A DNA stretch of 64,000 nt from Ectopseudomonas alcaliphila (GCF_900101755.1 NZ_FNAE01000008.1:124001-188000); one strand, 5' to 3'; counted from the stretch's first letter, positions 42,869 through 52,884 are shown. Notes: generated by a model not told the origin, from the letters alone. Numbers and translations are program-made.

Positions 42869-43865
42869 GTTCGCCTGGCCCTGGGTCTTTCTGCTGGCGC
42901 CACTGCCCTGGCTGCTGCGCCTGCTACTGCCGCCGGCCGACAGCGGCGATGCGGCGCTGCGCGTCGGCTTTCTCGACGAGTTGCAGGCCCTGAGCGGTCG
43001 CCATGCCCGCGCCGCCCTGCCCAGTTGGCGCCAACAAGCACCGCTGGCGCTGCTCTGGTGCCTGCTGCTGTGCGCTGCAGCACGGCCGCAGTGGGTCGGC
43101 GAACCCCTGCCGCTGCCAGCCAGCGGCCGCGACCTGCTGCTGGCCGTGGATGTCTCCGGCTCCATGGACTACGCCGACATGCAGTGGGACGACGAGCCGA
43201 TCAGCCGGCTGGAGCTGGTCAAACGCCTGCTCGGCGACTTCATCGAAGGCCGCCGTGGCGACCGGGTCGGCCTGATCCTGTTCGGCAGCCAGGCCTATTT
43301 GCAGGCACCGCTGACCTTCGACCGCCACACGGTACGCACCTGGCTGGACGAAGCCCTGATCGGCATCGCTGGCAAGAACACTGCCATCGGCGATGCCATC
43401 GGCCTGGCAGTGAAACGCCTGCGCCAGCGTCCGGCGCAAAGCCGCGTGCTGGTGCTGATCACCGATGGCGCCAACAACGGCGGCGAAATCGACCCGATGG
43501 TCGCTGCGCAACTGGCCGCCGACGAAGGCGTGCGTATCTATGCCATCGGCATCGGCGCCGACCCGCAGCAAAGCGGCGCATTCGGCAGCTTCGGTTTCAG
43601 CGCCCTGGATCTGGACGAAACCAGCCTGCGCGCGATCAGCGACGTTACTGGCGGCGAATATTTCCGCGCGCGCAATCAGGCCGAACTGCAGCAGATCGAA
43701 CTGACACTCGACCGCCTCGAGCCAGTCGCCCAACAACCTACCCTGGCCCGCCCCGCCCTGGCGCTCTACGCCTGGCCGCTGGCACTGGCGCTGCTGGGCT
43801 CGCTGTTGCTGGTCAGCCAAGTGCTATGGCCCGACCTGCTGCAGCGGCTGCGGAGGCGTGCATGA
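42861..43865 (+). CDS. batA: VWA domain membrane protein (BatA-like)
   Basis: A 334-residue protein with N-terminal helices (MFEFAWPWVFLLAPLPWLLRLLLPPA), a von Willebrand factor A domain with an intact MIDAS motif (LLAVDVSGSMDYAD, about residues 92-106) and a C-terminal TM segment (LYAWPLALALLGSLLLVSQVL). BatA proteins are MoxR partners in aerotolerance or envelope complexes. Confidence 0.93.
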   Translation: MFEFAWPWVFLLAPLPWLLRLLLPPADSGDAALRVGFLDELQALSGRHARAALPSWRQQAPLALLWCLLLCAAARPQWVGEPLPLPASGRDLLLAVDVSGSMDYADMQWDDEPISRLELVKRLLGDFIEGRRGDRVGLILFGSQAYLQAPLTFDRHTVRTWLDEALIGIAGKNTAIGDAIGLAVKRLRQRPAQSRVLVLITDGANNGGEIDPMVAAQLAADEGVRIYAIGIGADPQQSGAFGSFGFSALDLDETSLRAISDVTGGEYFRARNQAELQQIELTLDRLEPVAQQPTLARPALALYAWPLALALLGSLLLVSQVLWPDLLQRLRRRA

Positions 43866-45619
43866 GCATGCTCTGGCCTGAGTGGCTGCGCCCGCTGTGG
43901 CTGCTGGCAGTGCCGGTACTGGCCTGGCTGCTCTGGCGCCTGTGGCATCGCGAGCGCCAGAGCGGGCGCTGGCAGCTGTTGTTGCCGGCGGCGTTCCATC
44001 AGGCGCTGCTCAAGGGCGGCAGCGGCCGCTCCAACAAGCTGCCCTGGCTGGCGCTCAGCCTGGCCTGGCTGCTGGCCGTACTGGCGCTGCTCGGTCCCAG
44101 TTGGCAGCGCGTCGAACAGAGCAACCAGAAGCCCGCCGACCCTCTGTTGGTCCTGCTCGAACTGACGCCGCAGATGCTCGCCACTGACGGCCGCCCCAAT
44201 CGACTGGAGCAGGCCCGGCGCAAATTGCTCGACCTGCTCGAAGCGCGCCGCGACGCACAGACGGCGATCATCGTCTACGCCGGCAGCGCGCACAGTCTGG
44301 TACCGCTGTCCGATGACCTGGCCACCAGTCGTAACCTGCTCGAAGCGCTGAAGCCGTCGCTGATGCCGGAGCCGGGGCGCCGAGCCGATCTGGCCGTGGC
44401 GCGTGCACTGCAACTGCTCGACCAGGCACAACTGGGCCAGGGTCGCCTGCTGCTGATCACCAGCGCCCTTGATGAAGGGGAACGTAGCGGCATCCAGCAA
44501 GCGCTGCAAAAGCGCTCGGTGCCGTTGCTTATTCTCGGCGTCGGTAGCCGCGAAGGCGCCCCGGTGGTGCAGGAAGACGGCAGCTTCCTCAAGGACTCGC
44601 GCGGCGCCATCCTGATTCCACGCCTCGATGCACGCGGCCTGCGGGAAACCGCCGAAGCCCATAACGGCCGCTACGCAGCGAGCCGCCTGGACGACGAAGA
44701 CCTGCGTCGTCTGGGCCTGCTCGACGGCCCGCAGGCACTGCGCGCAGCGAGTGAACCGACATTGCTCGACAGCCATATCGACCAGGGTTACTGGTTCCTG
44801 CTGCCGCTGCTGCTGCTCGCCGCCTGCGCCGGTCGCCGCGGCTGGCTGTTCTGCCTGCCGCTACTGCTGATGCTGCCGCCACAGAGCAGCCATGCCTTCG
44901 AGTTCAATGACCTCTGGCTACGCCCTGACCAGCAGGGTCAACGCTTGCTGCAGGCGCAGCGCCCGGCCGAAGCGGCGCAACGTTTCGTCGATCCACAGTG
45001 GCAAGGCAAGGCGCTTTACGAGGCAGAGGATTATGCCGCTGCCGCGCAGCGCTTCGCCCAGGGTGATTCGGCAGCCGATCACTACAATCGCGGCAATGCC
45101 CTGGCCAAGGCGGGCGAACTGGAGGCAGCGCTGGACGCTTACGAACAAGCCCTGGAACGCCAGCCGGAGCTGGCTGCGGCGCAGCACAACAAAGCGCTGG
45201 TGGAGCAAGCGCTGCGTCAGCGCGAGAATCATCAGCAATCCGGCGACGGTGATTCGACCGAGCAGCAGGAACACGCGAACGAGCAGCCCGATACCAATGA
45301 ATCGTCGGCTGGCCAGCCTGCCGAGAGCACTACCACACAGCCCACCCAGCCGGGCAGTAACGGCGACAACAGTGAAAGCAGCGAAGTACAGGGCTCCGCC
45401 AATGGCGCCGGGGAAGACACCCAACCCGGCACCAGCAGTGAAACGCCGGGCGACGCCGAGCCCGTTGAGCAACCCCGTACGGAAGCCGATCTGGGCACTG
45501 CGGCGGAACGCCGACAAGCGCTGGAACAATGGCTGCGGCAGATCCCGGATGACCCGGCCGAACTGCTGCGGCGCAAATTCTGGTATGAACAGCAACAGCG
45601 TCAGGACTCGAATCGATGA
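43862..45619 (+). CDS. BatB-BatC fusion: VWA domain plus TPR protein
   Basis: A 585-residue fusion. The N-terminal half is a VWA protein with two leading TM segments. Where BatA has a MIDAS motif, this one reads VLLELTPQMLATD, so metal binding is doubtful. After the TM segment WFLLPLLLLAACAGRRGWLF (about residues 308-327) comes a TPR region (DHYNRGNALAKAGELEAALDAYEQALERQPELAAAQHNKALV, about 400-445). Then follows a low-complexity S/T/G/E-rich tail, and the end is LRRKFWYEQQQRQ. Overlaps batA and batD by four bases each. Confidence 0.92.
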   Translation: MSMLWPEWLRPLWLLAVPVLAWLLWRLWHRERQSGRWQLLLPAAFHQALLKGGSGRSNKLPWLALSLAWLLAVLALLGPSWQRVEQSNQKPADPLLVLLELTPQMLATDGRPNRLEQARRKLLDLLEARRDAQTAIIVYAGSAHSLVPLSDDLATSRNLLEALKPSLMPEPGRRADLAVARALQLLDQAQLGQGRLLLITSALDEGERSGIQQALQKRSVPLLILGVGSREGAPVVQEDGSFLKDSRGAILIPRLDARGLRETAEAHNGRYAASRLDDEDLRRLGLLDGPQALRAASEPTLLDSHIDQGYWFLLPLLLLAACAGRRGWLFCLPLLLMLPPQSSHAFEFNDLWLRPDQQGQRLLQAQRPAEAAQRFVDPQWQGKALYEAEDYAAAAQRFAQGDSAADHYNRGNALAKAGELEAALDAYEQALERQPELAAAQHNKALVEQALRQRENHQQSGDGDSTEQQEHANEQPDTNESSAGQPAESTTTQPTQPGSNGDNSESSEVQGSANGAGEDTQPGTSSETPGDAEPVEQPRTEADLGTAAERRQALEQWLRQIPDDPAELLRRKFWYEQQQRQDSNR

Positions 45620-47256
45620 AGCGTCTGGTCTTCCTGCTTCTTCTACTGCTCACCGGACAGGCCCATGCCGAAACCTTTTTCGCCAGCGTCGACCGTACCC
45701 GCCTGAGCGAAGGCGAAACCGTGGTGCTGACGCTGGAGTCGACCGACCCGACCCGCTTCGGCCGACCCGACCTGACGCCGCTGGAAGAGGACTTCGAGGT
45801 GCTCGGCAGTCGCCAGGTCAATCGTCTGAGCAGCATCGGCGATACACCACGCGCCAGCACCCGCTGGATCCTGACCCTGCAGCCACGCCGCAACGGTGAG
45901 GTGACGATCCCGGCGATCCGCCTGGAGGACGCCGAAACCCTGCCGATCACGCTGAACGTCGAGGCAGCCGTCAGCGCCGGTAACGGCGAACAGCTGGCAC
46001 CGGTATTCATCGATGCCAACCTCGACCAGGAGAGTGTCTACGTCCAGGCCCAGGCCGTGCTGACCCTGCGCATCTACCACTCGGTGTCCATGTATGACGA
46101 CAGCAGTCTGACGCCCCTGCGCATAGCGGATGCGCGTGTCGAGCAACTGGGCGAACCACGCACCTACGAGAAGAGCATCGGCGGCGTGCTGCACGGCGTG
46201 ATCGAGCTGCAATACGCCATCTATCCGCAGCGCAGCGGCCAACTGGTGATCCCTGGGCAGACCTTCAGCGCCACCCTGGTCGACCGCTCGCGCAACAACG
46301 ATTTCCTGCCTTTCGGGCCGCGCACGGGCAAGGTCTCGCGGGTCAAATCACCGGACATTCCACTGCAGGTCAAACCCCAGCCGGCCGACTATCCGGCTGA
46401 CGTGCCCTGGCTACCGGCGCGCGCCCTGGGTCTGGCGGAAACCTGGAACCCGCAACCGGAAACAAGCCAGGTCGGCGACTCCCTGACCCGCCGCCTGATT
46501 CTCAAGGTCGATGGTCTTTCCAGCGCCCAGTTGCCGCCGTTACCGGCGACCCAGGTTGATGGCCTGCGGCGTTATCCGGATCAGCCGCAGATGAACGACC
46601 AGAAGAGCGAGACGGGCATCATCGGCACCCGCGAAGAACGCGAAGCACTGGTGCCCAATCGCGCCGGCAGTTTCGACCTGCCGCCGCTGGAAGTGGTGTG
46701 GTGGAACACCCAGACCGACACGCTGGAACGCACCACCCTCTCCGCCCGCACCCTGCAGGTCGCGGAAAACCCGCAACTGCAGAACGAGGAACAACCCAAT
46801 ACGCCGATGGTGACGACCCAGGTGGTCGAGGGGCCGGACCTGTGGCCCTGGCAACTGGCCTGCGCGCTGTTGAGCCTGACCACACTGCTCGGCTTCGGTC
46901 TGTGGTGGCATGCCCGCCGGCAACCGGCGATCCAGCGCGCGGCGCAGAGCGGCCCCAGCCCGCGCACGCTGCTCGACGACATCAAGCGTGCCTGCCAAGC
47001 CGGCGATGCCCAGGCCACCCGTCATGCACTCGACGCCTGGGCCCGCCAACAGCCGGAAACCCTCGCCGACATGGCCGCACGCCACGTGCCGCTGTCGGAC
47101 GCCCTGGACGGTCTCAACGGCGCGCTGTACAGCGAAGTTGGTCAGCAATGGCAAGGCGAGGAGCTGTGGAAAGTGATTCGCAACCTGCCGGCCGCCCAGG
47201 AGCCGAGCAGCGCACCGCAGGACAGCAGCGCGCTGCCGCCGCTGTATCCGCGCTAG
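45616..47256 (+). CDS. batD: BatD family protein
   Basis: A 546-residue protein. Signal peptide MKRLVFLLLLLLTGQAHAE, repeated beta-sandwich domains starting FFASVDRTRLSEGETVVLTLEST, and one C-terminal TM helix (PWQLACALLSLTTLLGFGLWW, about residues 413-433). Last gene of the MoxR/Bat operon. Confidence 0.93.
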   Translation: MKRLVFLLLLLLTGQAHAETFFASVDRTRLSEGETVVLTLESTDPTRFGRPDLTPLEEDFEVLGSRQVNRLSSIGDTPRASTRWILTLQPRRNGEVTIPAIRLEDAETLPITLNVEAAVSAGNGEQLAPVFIDANLDQESVYVQAQAVLTLRIYHSVSMYDDSSLTPLRIADARVEQLGEPRTYEKSIGGVLHGVIELQYAIYPQRSGQLVIPGQTFSATLVDRSRNNDFLPFGPRTGKVSRVKSPDIPLQVKPQPADYPADVPWLPARALGLAETWNPQPETSQVGDSLTRRLILKVDGLSSAQLPPLPATQVDGLRRYPDQPQMNDQKSETGIIGTREEREALVPNRAGSFDLPPLEVVWWNTQTDTLERTTLSARTLQVAENPQLQNEEQPNTPMVTTQVVEGPDLWPWQLACALLSLTTLLGFGLWWHARRQPAIQRAAQSGPSPRTLLDDIKRACQAGDAQATRHALDAWARQQPETLADMAARHVPLSDALDGLNGALYSEVGQQWQGEELWKVIRNLPAAQEPSSAPQDSSALPPLYPR

Positions 47257-47301
47257 GCGCGCGATGGGCTTGCAGGATACGCAGTCCGAAGCGTGCAACT
47301 G

Positions 47302-47376
47302 GTAGGGTGGGCTTCAGCCCACCAACAGCGGCTGACCTTGGTGGGCTAAAACGGATCGCCGCCCGGCCCACCCTAC
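47302..47376. repeat. REP-like element (GTAGGGTGGGC family)
   Basis: GTAGGGTGGGC (47302-47312) and GCCCACCCTAC (47366-47376) enclose a second pair, GGGCTTCAGCCCACC / GGTGGGCT. Confidence 0.75.
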
Positions 47377-47570
47377 GTACTGCGTTAGCGGGTGCGTCCG
47401 AGAATCGCGGATAAATCCGCTCCTACGGCGACGGTGAAACACCCCAGCTCAGCGCCAGGCCACCCAGGGACGAAAATAGCACCCACGCTCTGCGTGGGCG
47501 CATGAGTCAACAACACTCTCGGATCACAACGACAACGCCAGCCTACGGATTGCAGTCGACGCACAGACCG

Positions 47571-47638
47571 GTAGGAGCCGGCTTGCCGGCGATACACCCC
47601 ATATGCCGCAATGATCGCCAGCAAGCTGGCTCCTACAC
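47571..47638. repeat. Pseudomonas REP pair (GTAGGAGCCGGCTTGCCGGC)
   Basis: The element GTAGGAGCCGGCTTGCCGGC (47571-) faces its inverted partner GCCAGCAAGCTGGCTCCTAC. This is the well-known Pseudomonas REP, and these are often arranged as inverted pairs. Confidence 0.85.
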
Positions 47639-47731
47639 AGGAACGCGTCCTGCGGATTTCCTGGGCTCCCGCATTAGCGGGCGTTTCAGAAGTCCCCAAA
47701 CCCACATCGGAAACTTTCCGATACGCACATA

Positions 47732-47762
47732 AAAAAACCGCGGCCCAAGGGCCGCGGTTTTC
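47732..47762 (-). terminator. terminator after the RND gene
   Basis: AAAAAACCGCGGCCC AA GGGCCGCGGTTTT: a perfect, GC-rich stem with A/T runs, just below the RND stop codon. Confidence 0.93.
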
Positions 47763-47779
47763 GTGCTACGCGATGAGCA

Positions 47780-50134
47780 TCAGCCCTTGGCGCGCAGCTT
47801 CTCCGGGTTGATCAGGAAGCGGGCCAGTGCCGGCAGCAGCCAGATCGCGCCGATCATGTTCCAGAGGAACATGAAGGTCAGCATCAGGCCCATGTCGGCC
47901 TGGAACTTGATCGCCGAGAAGATCCAGGTCGCCACACCGATGGCAAGGCAGACGCCGGTGAACAGCACCGCCTTACCGGTGGACTTGAGCGTCTCGTAGT
48001 AGGCCTCCTGCAGCGACAGCCCCTGACGCAGGTAAGTCTCAAGACGGCTGTAGATGTAGATGCCGTAGTCGACACCGATACCCACACCCAGCGCGATCAC
48101 CGGCAGGGTAGCTACCTTGACGCCGATGCCCATGAAGGCCATCAGCGCGTTGCCCAGCACCGACGTCAGGACCAGCGGCAGAATCACGCACAGGGTCGCG
48201 GCCAGCGAGCGGAAGGTCAGCAGACACATGATGCTCACCGCCGCATAAACGGCGATCAGCATGGTGGTCTCGGACGCCGCGATCACCTCGTTGGTCGCCG
48301 CTTCGATACCGGCATTACCGGCAGCCAGCACCACCTGCAGGTCATCGTTGCTGTGCTGCGCGGAGAACTCCTCTGCCGCAGCTACCGCGCGCGACAGGGT
48401 CTCGGCCTTGTGATCCTCGAGGAACACCAGCACCGGTGCCACCGAGCAGTCGGCGTTGTACAGGCCTTCGGCACGGGCGATGGAGTTGTTCAGCACGTCC
48501 TGGTTGCGCGACAGGGTTTCCCATTTCAGGTTGCCCTCGTTCATGCCCTTGATCACCTGCTTGGACACAGTGACCATGGAGATGGCCGACTGCACGCCCT
48601 CGGTGTTCGTCATCTTCCACATCAGCTCGTCCATCGCGGCCAGGCTGTCATAGGTGGAGCAGCCCTCGGGGCCGGTCTTGATCATCACCACCAGCACGTC
48701 GGAGCTGGTCGAGTAGTTGCGAATGACGAAGTCGTTATCGAGGTTGTAGCGCGAATCCGGATGCAGTTCCGGTGCGCCCTGATCGAGGTCACCGATCTTC
48801 AGGTTCTGCCCGTACCAGACACCACCAGCCAGTGCCACCACGGCGATCACCACGGAGATCGGTGCCACCATCGGATGGGCGAAGTTGGAAATGGTACGCC
48901 AGACCGGGTGATCCTTGGCGGCTTCCTCACGACTCTTCTTCACCGCACGCTTGCCGATGCCGATGTAGGAAATCAGTACCGGCAGCAGGATCAGGTTGGT
49001 CAGGATGATCACCGCCACGCCCATGGACGCACCGATGGCCAGTTCGCGGATCACACCGATATCGATCAGCAGCAGGGTGACGAAACCCACGGCGTCGGAC
49101 AGCAGCGCCACCAGGCCGGGAATGAACAGCTGACGGAAGGCCATGCGCGCAGCGGAGAGCGCGTCGGTCGCCTCACCCGAGGCCATGGCGATGCCGTTGA
49201 TCTTCTGCACCCCATGCGAGATACCAATGGCGAACACCAGGAACGGCACCAGCATCGAGTAGGGATCGAGACCGAAGCCCAGGGTATGCAGCAGGCCGAG
49301 CTGCCAGATCACCGCGATCAGGGTGGTGATCACCACGGCCAGGGTGCTCTTGAAGCAGTGGGTGAACCACAGCAGCAGAACAAAAGTGATGCCGATGGCG
49401 ACAGCGAAGAACAGCGCCACGCCAACCAGGCCATCGATCAGGTCGCCGACCTTCTTGGCGAAGCCGATGATGTGCACCTTGACGTTGGGATTCTGCGCCT
49501 CGTACTTCTCGCGAATCTTCTCTTCCAGTTCGTGAGAGAAGCTCTGGTAATCCAGCTTGATCAGCTTGCTCTGATCATTTGGGTCCGGATAGGACTCCAG
49601 CAATGGCACGTCGACGATGCTGGACTTGAAGTTGTTCGCCACCAGACGACCGATCTGGCCCGACTTGAGGATATTGCTGCGCAGGTCTTCGAGGCTATCG
49701 GCAGAACCGTCGTAGGTCTGCGGGATCACCTCGCCGCCGGCGAAGCCTTCTTCGGTCACTTCGGTCCAGCGTACGCTCGGGCTCCATAGCGACTTGAGAC
49801 CGGAACGGTCGACGCCGGGGATGTAGAACACCTCGTCGTGGACCTGACGCAGGGTCTCCATGTACTCCTTGCTGAAGATGTCGCCATCGGTGGCCTCCAC
49901 CGAAATCCGCACGGTATTACCCAGGTTGGCCAGGTCGTTACGGTGCTCGAGCATCTTCTGGATGTAGGGGTGGCCCAGCGGAATCATCTTCTCGAAGCTG
50001 GTCTGCGGGCGCACCTGGGCAGCCTGGTAGAACAGGAAGATGCTGATCAGCAGGCAGATCAGAATCACCGCCGGGCGATTGTTGAAAATCAGCCGCTCGA
50101 GAAAGGAGGCAGGCTTGTGTTGAGGCTTGGTCAT
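47780..50134 (-). CDS. RND/MMPL superfamily transporter
   Basis: A 784-residue membrane protein. A first TM helix (AVILICLLISIFLFYQAAQVRP) precedes a periplasmic domain of about 200 residues. A TM bundle with GFGLDPYSMLVPFLVFAIGISHGVQ and a second copy ending GVGIGVDYGIYIYSRLETYL follow, as in hydrophobe/amphiphile (HAE2/MMPL-like) RND exporters. It is the last gene of a two-gene unit with the YCF48-like gene. It probably moves a lipophilic compound (family-level inference). Confidence 0.93.
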   Translation of the reverse strand: MTKPQHKPASFLERLIFNNRPAVILICLLISIFLFYQAAQVRPQTSFEKMIPLGHPYIQKMLEHRNDLANLGNTVRISVEATDGDIFSKEYMETLRQVHDEVFYIPGVDRSGLKSLWSPSVRWTEVTEEGFAGGEVIPQTYDGSADSLEDLRSNILKSGQIGRLVANNFKSSIVDVPLLESYPDPNDQSKLIKLDYQSFSHELEEKIREKYEAQNPNVKVHIIGFAKKVGDLIDGLVGVALFFAVAIGITFVLLLWFTHCFKSTLAVVITTLIAVIWQLGLLHTLGFGLDPYSMLVPFLVFAIGISHGVQKINGIAMASGEATDALSAARMAFRQLFIPGLVALLSDAVGFVTLLLIDIGVIRELAIGASMGVAVIILTNLILLPVLISYIGIGKRAVKKSREEAAKDHPVWRTISNFAHPMVAPISVVIAVVALAGGVWYGQNLKIGDLDQGAPELHPDSRYNLDNDFVIRNYSTSSDVLVVMIKTGPEGCSTYDSLAAMDELMWKMTNTEGVQSAISMVTVSKQVIKGMNEGNLKWETLSRNQDVLNNSIARAEGLYNADCSVAPVLVFLEDHKAETLSRAVAAAEEFSAQHSNDDLQVVLAAGNAGIEAATNEVIAASETTMLIAVYAAVSIMCLLTFRSLAATLCVILPLVLTSVLGNALMAFMGIGVKVATLPVIALGVGIGVDYGIYIYSRLETYLRQGLSLQEAYYETLKSTGKAVLFTGVCLAIGVATWIFSAIKFQADMGLMLTFMFLWNMIGAIWLLPALARFLINPEKLRAKG

Positions 50135-50152
50135 GCAAAGGCTCCCGGCTTG

Positions 50153-51247
50153 TTATTGTTGGCCCAGATCGGCGCCAGTCGAGGCGGCGAGGTGAACGCC
50201 GCCCTGCCCTACCAGGATCAGGTTGCCGTTATCCAGTGCTGTTACCCCGGCCAGAGAAAGGCGGTCGGGACGATTGATCAGGCTGAAACTCTGGCCGTGA
50301 TCCGTACTGCGCAGCACGGTGCCGCCATGGCCGACCACGGCGACGCTGCCGTCACGCAGCAAGGTGCCGTCGGCCAGGCCGAACTCCAGCGGACCATTGT
50401 TCGGGGTGTTGAGGCTGATCTGCTGCCAGCTGTCACCGAAATCGGTGGAGCGGAACAGGTGGCCACGCAGGCCGTAAACCAGCAGCGTATCGGCTTCGTT
50501 CGTGCCCAGGGCACCGAACAGCGAGCCCTCGTAGGGCTTGTCCTCGACGGTTTCCCAGGTTTCGCCCCAATCGCTCGAACGGAACATGCCGCCCAGCTCA
50601 CCGACGATGAACAGACCCGAATCCTTCACGGCGGTAATGGCGTTGAGGTGATAGGCATCTTCGTTGTCGAGACGATCGCTGACGTCTTCCCAGTTTTCGC
50701 CACCATCGGTGGTTTCCAGCAGCGCGCCATAGGCACCCACGGCGAAGCCAGTCTCGAGATCCTTGAACCAGATATCCAGCAGCGGCGCTTCGCGTTCGAG
50801 GTCCTCGTACTGCTTGGTCCAGGTCAGGCCGCCATCGGTGGTCGCGAGAATCTGCGCATCGTGACCGACCACCCAGCCATGCTGGGCATCGACGAAGAAC
50901 AGCGACGTCAGCATCTGCCGGGTCGGCACCTTGGCCTGCTGCCAGCTTTGTCCCTGGTCGTTGGAATAGAGAATGTGGCCACGGTCGCCAACGGCAATCA
51001 GGCGCTCACCGGTGTTGACCACATCGAGCAACAGGCTGTGCACGGCCTTGGGAGACTCGATGGCGTAGCCAGCATCAGCTGCAGCCGAGGTCTCGGCCTG
51101 CAAGGGTGCGGCAGCGAAAGCCAGAATGGAAAGCACACTGCACAGCGAGAGCGCTTTAGCCAGCGGCGAATGGACACGGAGCGCCGATTTGCGCGCCAGG
51201 GTGGGCGCCAGACCGGACTGGGTGCGCCGCATGACGGGCTCACTCAT
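50153..51247 (-). CDS. YCF48-like beta-propeller exported protein
   Basis: A 364-residue protein with repeated propeller blades: GHILYSNDQGQSWQQ, ILATTDGGLTWTKQ, LLETTDGGENWEDVS, MFRSSDWGETWETVE, LFRSTDFGDSWQQ and LRSTDHGQSFS, the YCF48/BNR pattern. N-terminal hydrophobic part (ALSLCSVLSILAFAAAPLQAE) is a signal peptide after a basic leader. I start at MSEPVMRR (51247), preceded by GGGGGAAGG. The stop is 18 bp before the RND gene. Confidence 0.9.
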   Translation of the reverse strand: MSEPVMRRTQSGLAPTLARKSALRVHSPLAKALSLCSVLSILAFAAAPLQAETSAAADAGYAIESPKAVHSLLLDVVNTGERLIAVGDRGHILYSNDQGQSWQQAKVPTRQMLTSLFFVDAQHGWVVGHDAQILATTDGGLTWTKQYEDLEREAPLLDIWFKDLETGFAVGAYGALLETTDGGENWEDVSDRLDNEDAYHLNAITAVKDSGLFIVGELGGMFRSSDWGETWETVEDKPYEGSLFGALGTNEADTLLVYGLRGHLFRSTDFGDSWQQISLNTPNNGPLEFGLADGTLLRDGSVAVVGHGGTVLRSTDHGQSFSLINRPDRLSLAGVTALDNGNLILVGQGGVHLAASTGADLGQQ

Positions 51248-51399
51248 ATACCTTCCCCCTTTCTTGTTATAGGCGGTACTACTGATTTGCAGGCCGCCCA
51301 TCCTAGCGAGCTTCGGAAAGCCCTGACAATTGGCGCGACGTTATGTTTTGTTAAGGCAAAACCCGCGTGATAGAAGCCTATTCGCCAAGCTGATACGAA

Positions 51400-51425
51400 A
51401 AGGCCGCTACTACTGTAGCGGCCTT
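51400..51425 (-). terminator. terminator after the DUF1329 gene
   Basis: AAGGCCGCTAC (51400-51410), TACT, GTAGCGGCCTT (51415-51425): a perfect 11-bp stem that separates DUF1302-DUF1329 from the YCF48/RND unit. Confidence 0.85.
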
Positions 51426-51445
51426 CGCGCGAGACTACACGACTA

Positions 51446-52816
51446 TTATCGCGTGCCGCGGCGACGCAGGGCGGCCGGTTTGAAGTAACCGTCGTCAGGA
51501 GTGGCCTGGGTGAAGTCGATGGTGTTGTTCTCTTCGTTGTCCAGGTTCTGCACGTGGTAACGACGCGCCTGCAGGTCGTGGAACACATCGAGCGCGGACC
51601 AGGTGGTCGGCAGATCGTAGTAGTTCTTCAGGTAGGCGATGGAAACGCGCCACAACTCGCCACGACCATCGTACTGATCGACCACGGCGGCTTGCCAGCT
51701 GTCCTCGTCGAGGAACAGGGTACGCTTGGAGTAGATGTGGCGAGCCCCCTTCTTCAGCGTGCCCTCTACCACCCATACGCGGTGCAACTCGTTACGGGTG
51801 ACTGCCGGGTTGAGGTGACCAACCTGCAGCAGGTCCTTGTACTTAACGTCCGGGCTGGTGACCTGGTAGTTGTTGTACGGGATGTAGATCTCCTTCTTGC
51901 CCACCAGTTTCCAGTCGTAGCGATCCGGGGCACCGTTGAACATGTCGGTATCGTCGGCGGTACGCAGGCCGTCAGCAGCGGCAATCGGCGTGTCGTAGGC
52001 CAGGTTCGGCGCACGACGCACGCGACGCTGACCGGCGTTGTAGCCCCAGGCCTGACGTGGCTCCTTGACCTGATCCAGGGTCTCGTGAACCAGTACCGCA
52101 CCGCCGGCCAGACGCGCCGGGCTGGTGGTGAAGGACAGGTAGTAGAACATGATGTTGTTCAGGTCGGCGAAGGAGCCGTTCTGCAGGTAGTACTTGAACA
52201 GCGCCTCCTGCTGGGAAGTAACCAGCGAGTAGGCACCATTGCGCTGTACGGCTACTTCCGAGGCACGACGCACGATGTAGGTACCACGATAGCGGGCGAT
52301 GTGGTTCCACAGCGCCTCGACACCGTTCTGCGGGATCGGGAACGGGATACCGCCATAGGCATCGGAGAAGCCGTTGCCGCCATCGACCAGCTTGGCGCTG
52401 GTGGCGTTCTTGATGCTGTTGTCATAGACCCACTGCGGCGCGGAGCCGGAGCGGCGGGTCTGGTAGACCGGCATCTGATAGGTTTCCGGGTAAGCCTTGA
52501 ACATGGCGATCTGACCCGGCGTCAGATTGGCCTCGTACTGGCTCAGGTTGGCCGCGGTGATGGTGAACAGCGGCTTGTCTTCCGGGAACGGATTGACGTG
52601 GTGCTGGCCCGAGCGAGTGTAGCCCGCCGGCGCCTGGGTGATGCCACCGGTCCAGGCCGGAATGGTGCCGGCAGCGTTGCCAGCCTTCTCGGCGCCGAAG
52701 GGAGTCAGGGTATCGCCGAGCTTGGCGGCTTCCTGCGGGGAAACGGCAGCCAGCGCAGAACCGGCGGAAAACGCCAGCGCAACGGCTACAGCCATCAGCC
52801 TGTGCTTGTTCAGCAT
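51446..52816 (-). CDS. DUF1329 exported protein
   Basis: A 456-residue protein with signal peptide MLNKHRLMAVAVALAFSAGSALAAVSPQEAAKLGDTLTPFGAEKAGN. The body (IPAWTGGITQ, NPFPEDKPLFTITAANLSQY, DKYD-like RYDWKLVGKKEIYIPYNNY) is the DUF1329 pattern, possibly LolA/LolB-like. It is almost always found with DUF1302 and an RND transporter, as here. Function unknown; lipophilic solute handling is suspected. Confidence 0.93.
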   Translation of the reverse strand: MLNKHRLMAVAVALAFSAGSALAAVSPQEAAKLGDTLTPFGAEKAGNAAGTIPAWTGGITQAPAGYTRSGQHHVNPFPEDKPLFTITAANLSQYEANLTPGQIAMFKAYPETYQMPVYQTRRSGSAPQWVYDNSIKNATSAKLVDGGNGFSDAYGGIPFPIPQNGVEALWNHIARYRGTYIVRRASEVAVQRNGAYSLVTSQQEALFKYYLQNGSFADLNNIMFYYLSFTTSPARLAGGAVLVHETLDQVKEPRQAWGYNAGQRRVRRAPNLAYDTPIAAADGLRTADDTDMFNGAPDRYDWKLVGKKEIYIPYNNYQVTSPDVKYKDLLQVGHLNPAVTRNELHRVWVVEGTLKKGARHIYSKRTLFLDEDSWQAAVVDQYDGRGELWRVSIAYLKNYYDLPTTWSALDVFHDLQARRYHVQNLDNEENNTIDFTQATPDDGYFKPAALRRRGTR

Positions 52817-52884
52817 GGGTAATTCTCCGTGAAGAGTCTGACCGGGCGCCCAACGGCGCCCGGCGTTTTTTCTGGTTATGGGTA

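Larger units (their letters stand above)
47257..47727. other. REP-rich intergenic region
   Basis: No gene is seen; short frames here are composed of repeats. The region holds at least three kinds of palindromic repeat (47302-47376, 47481-47497 and 47571-47638) and the half-element at about 47409-47428. Confidence 0.7.
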
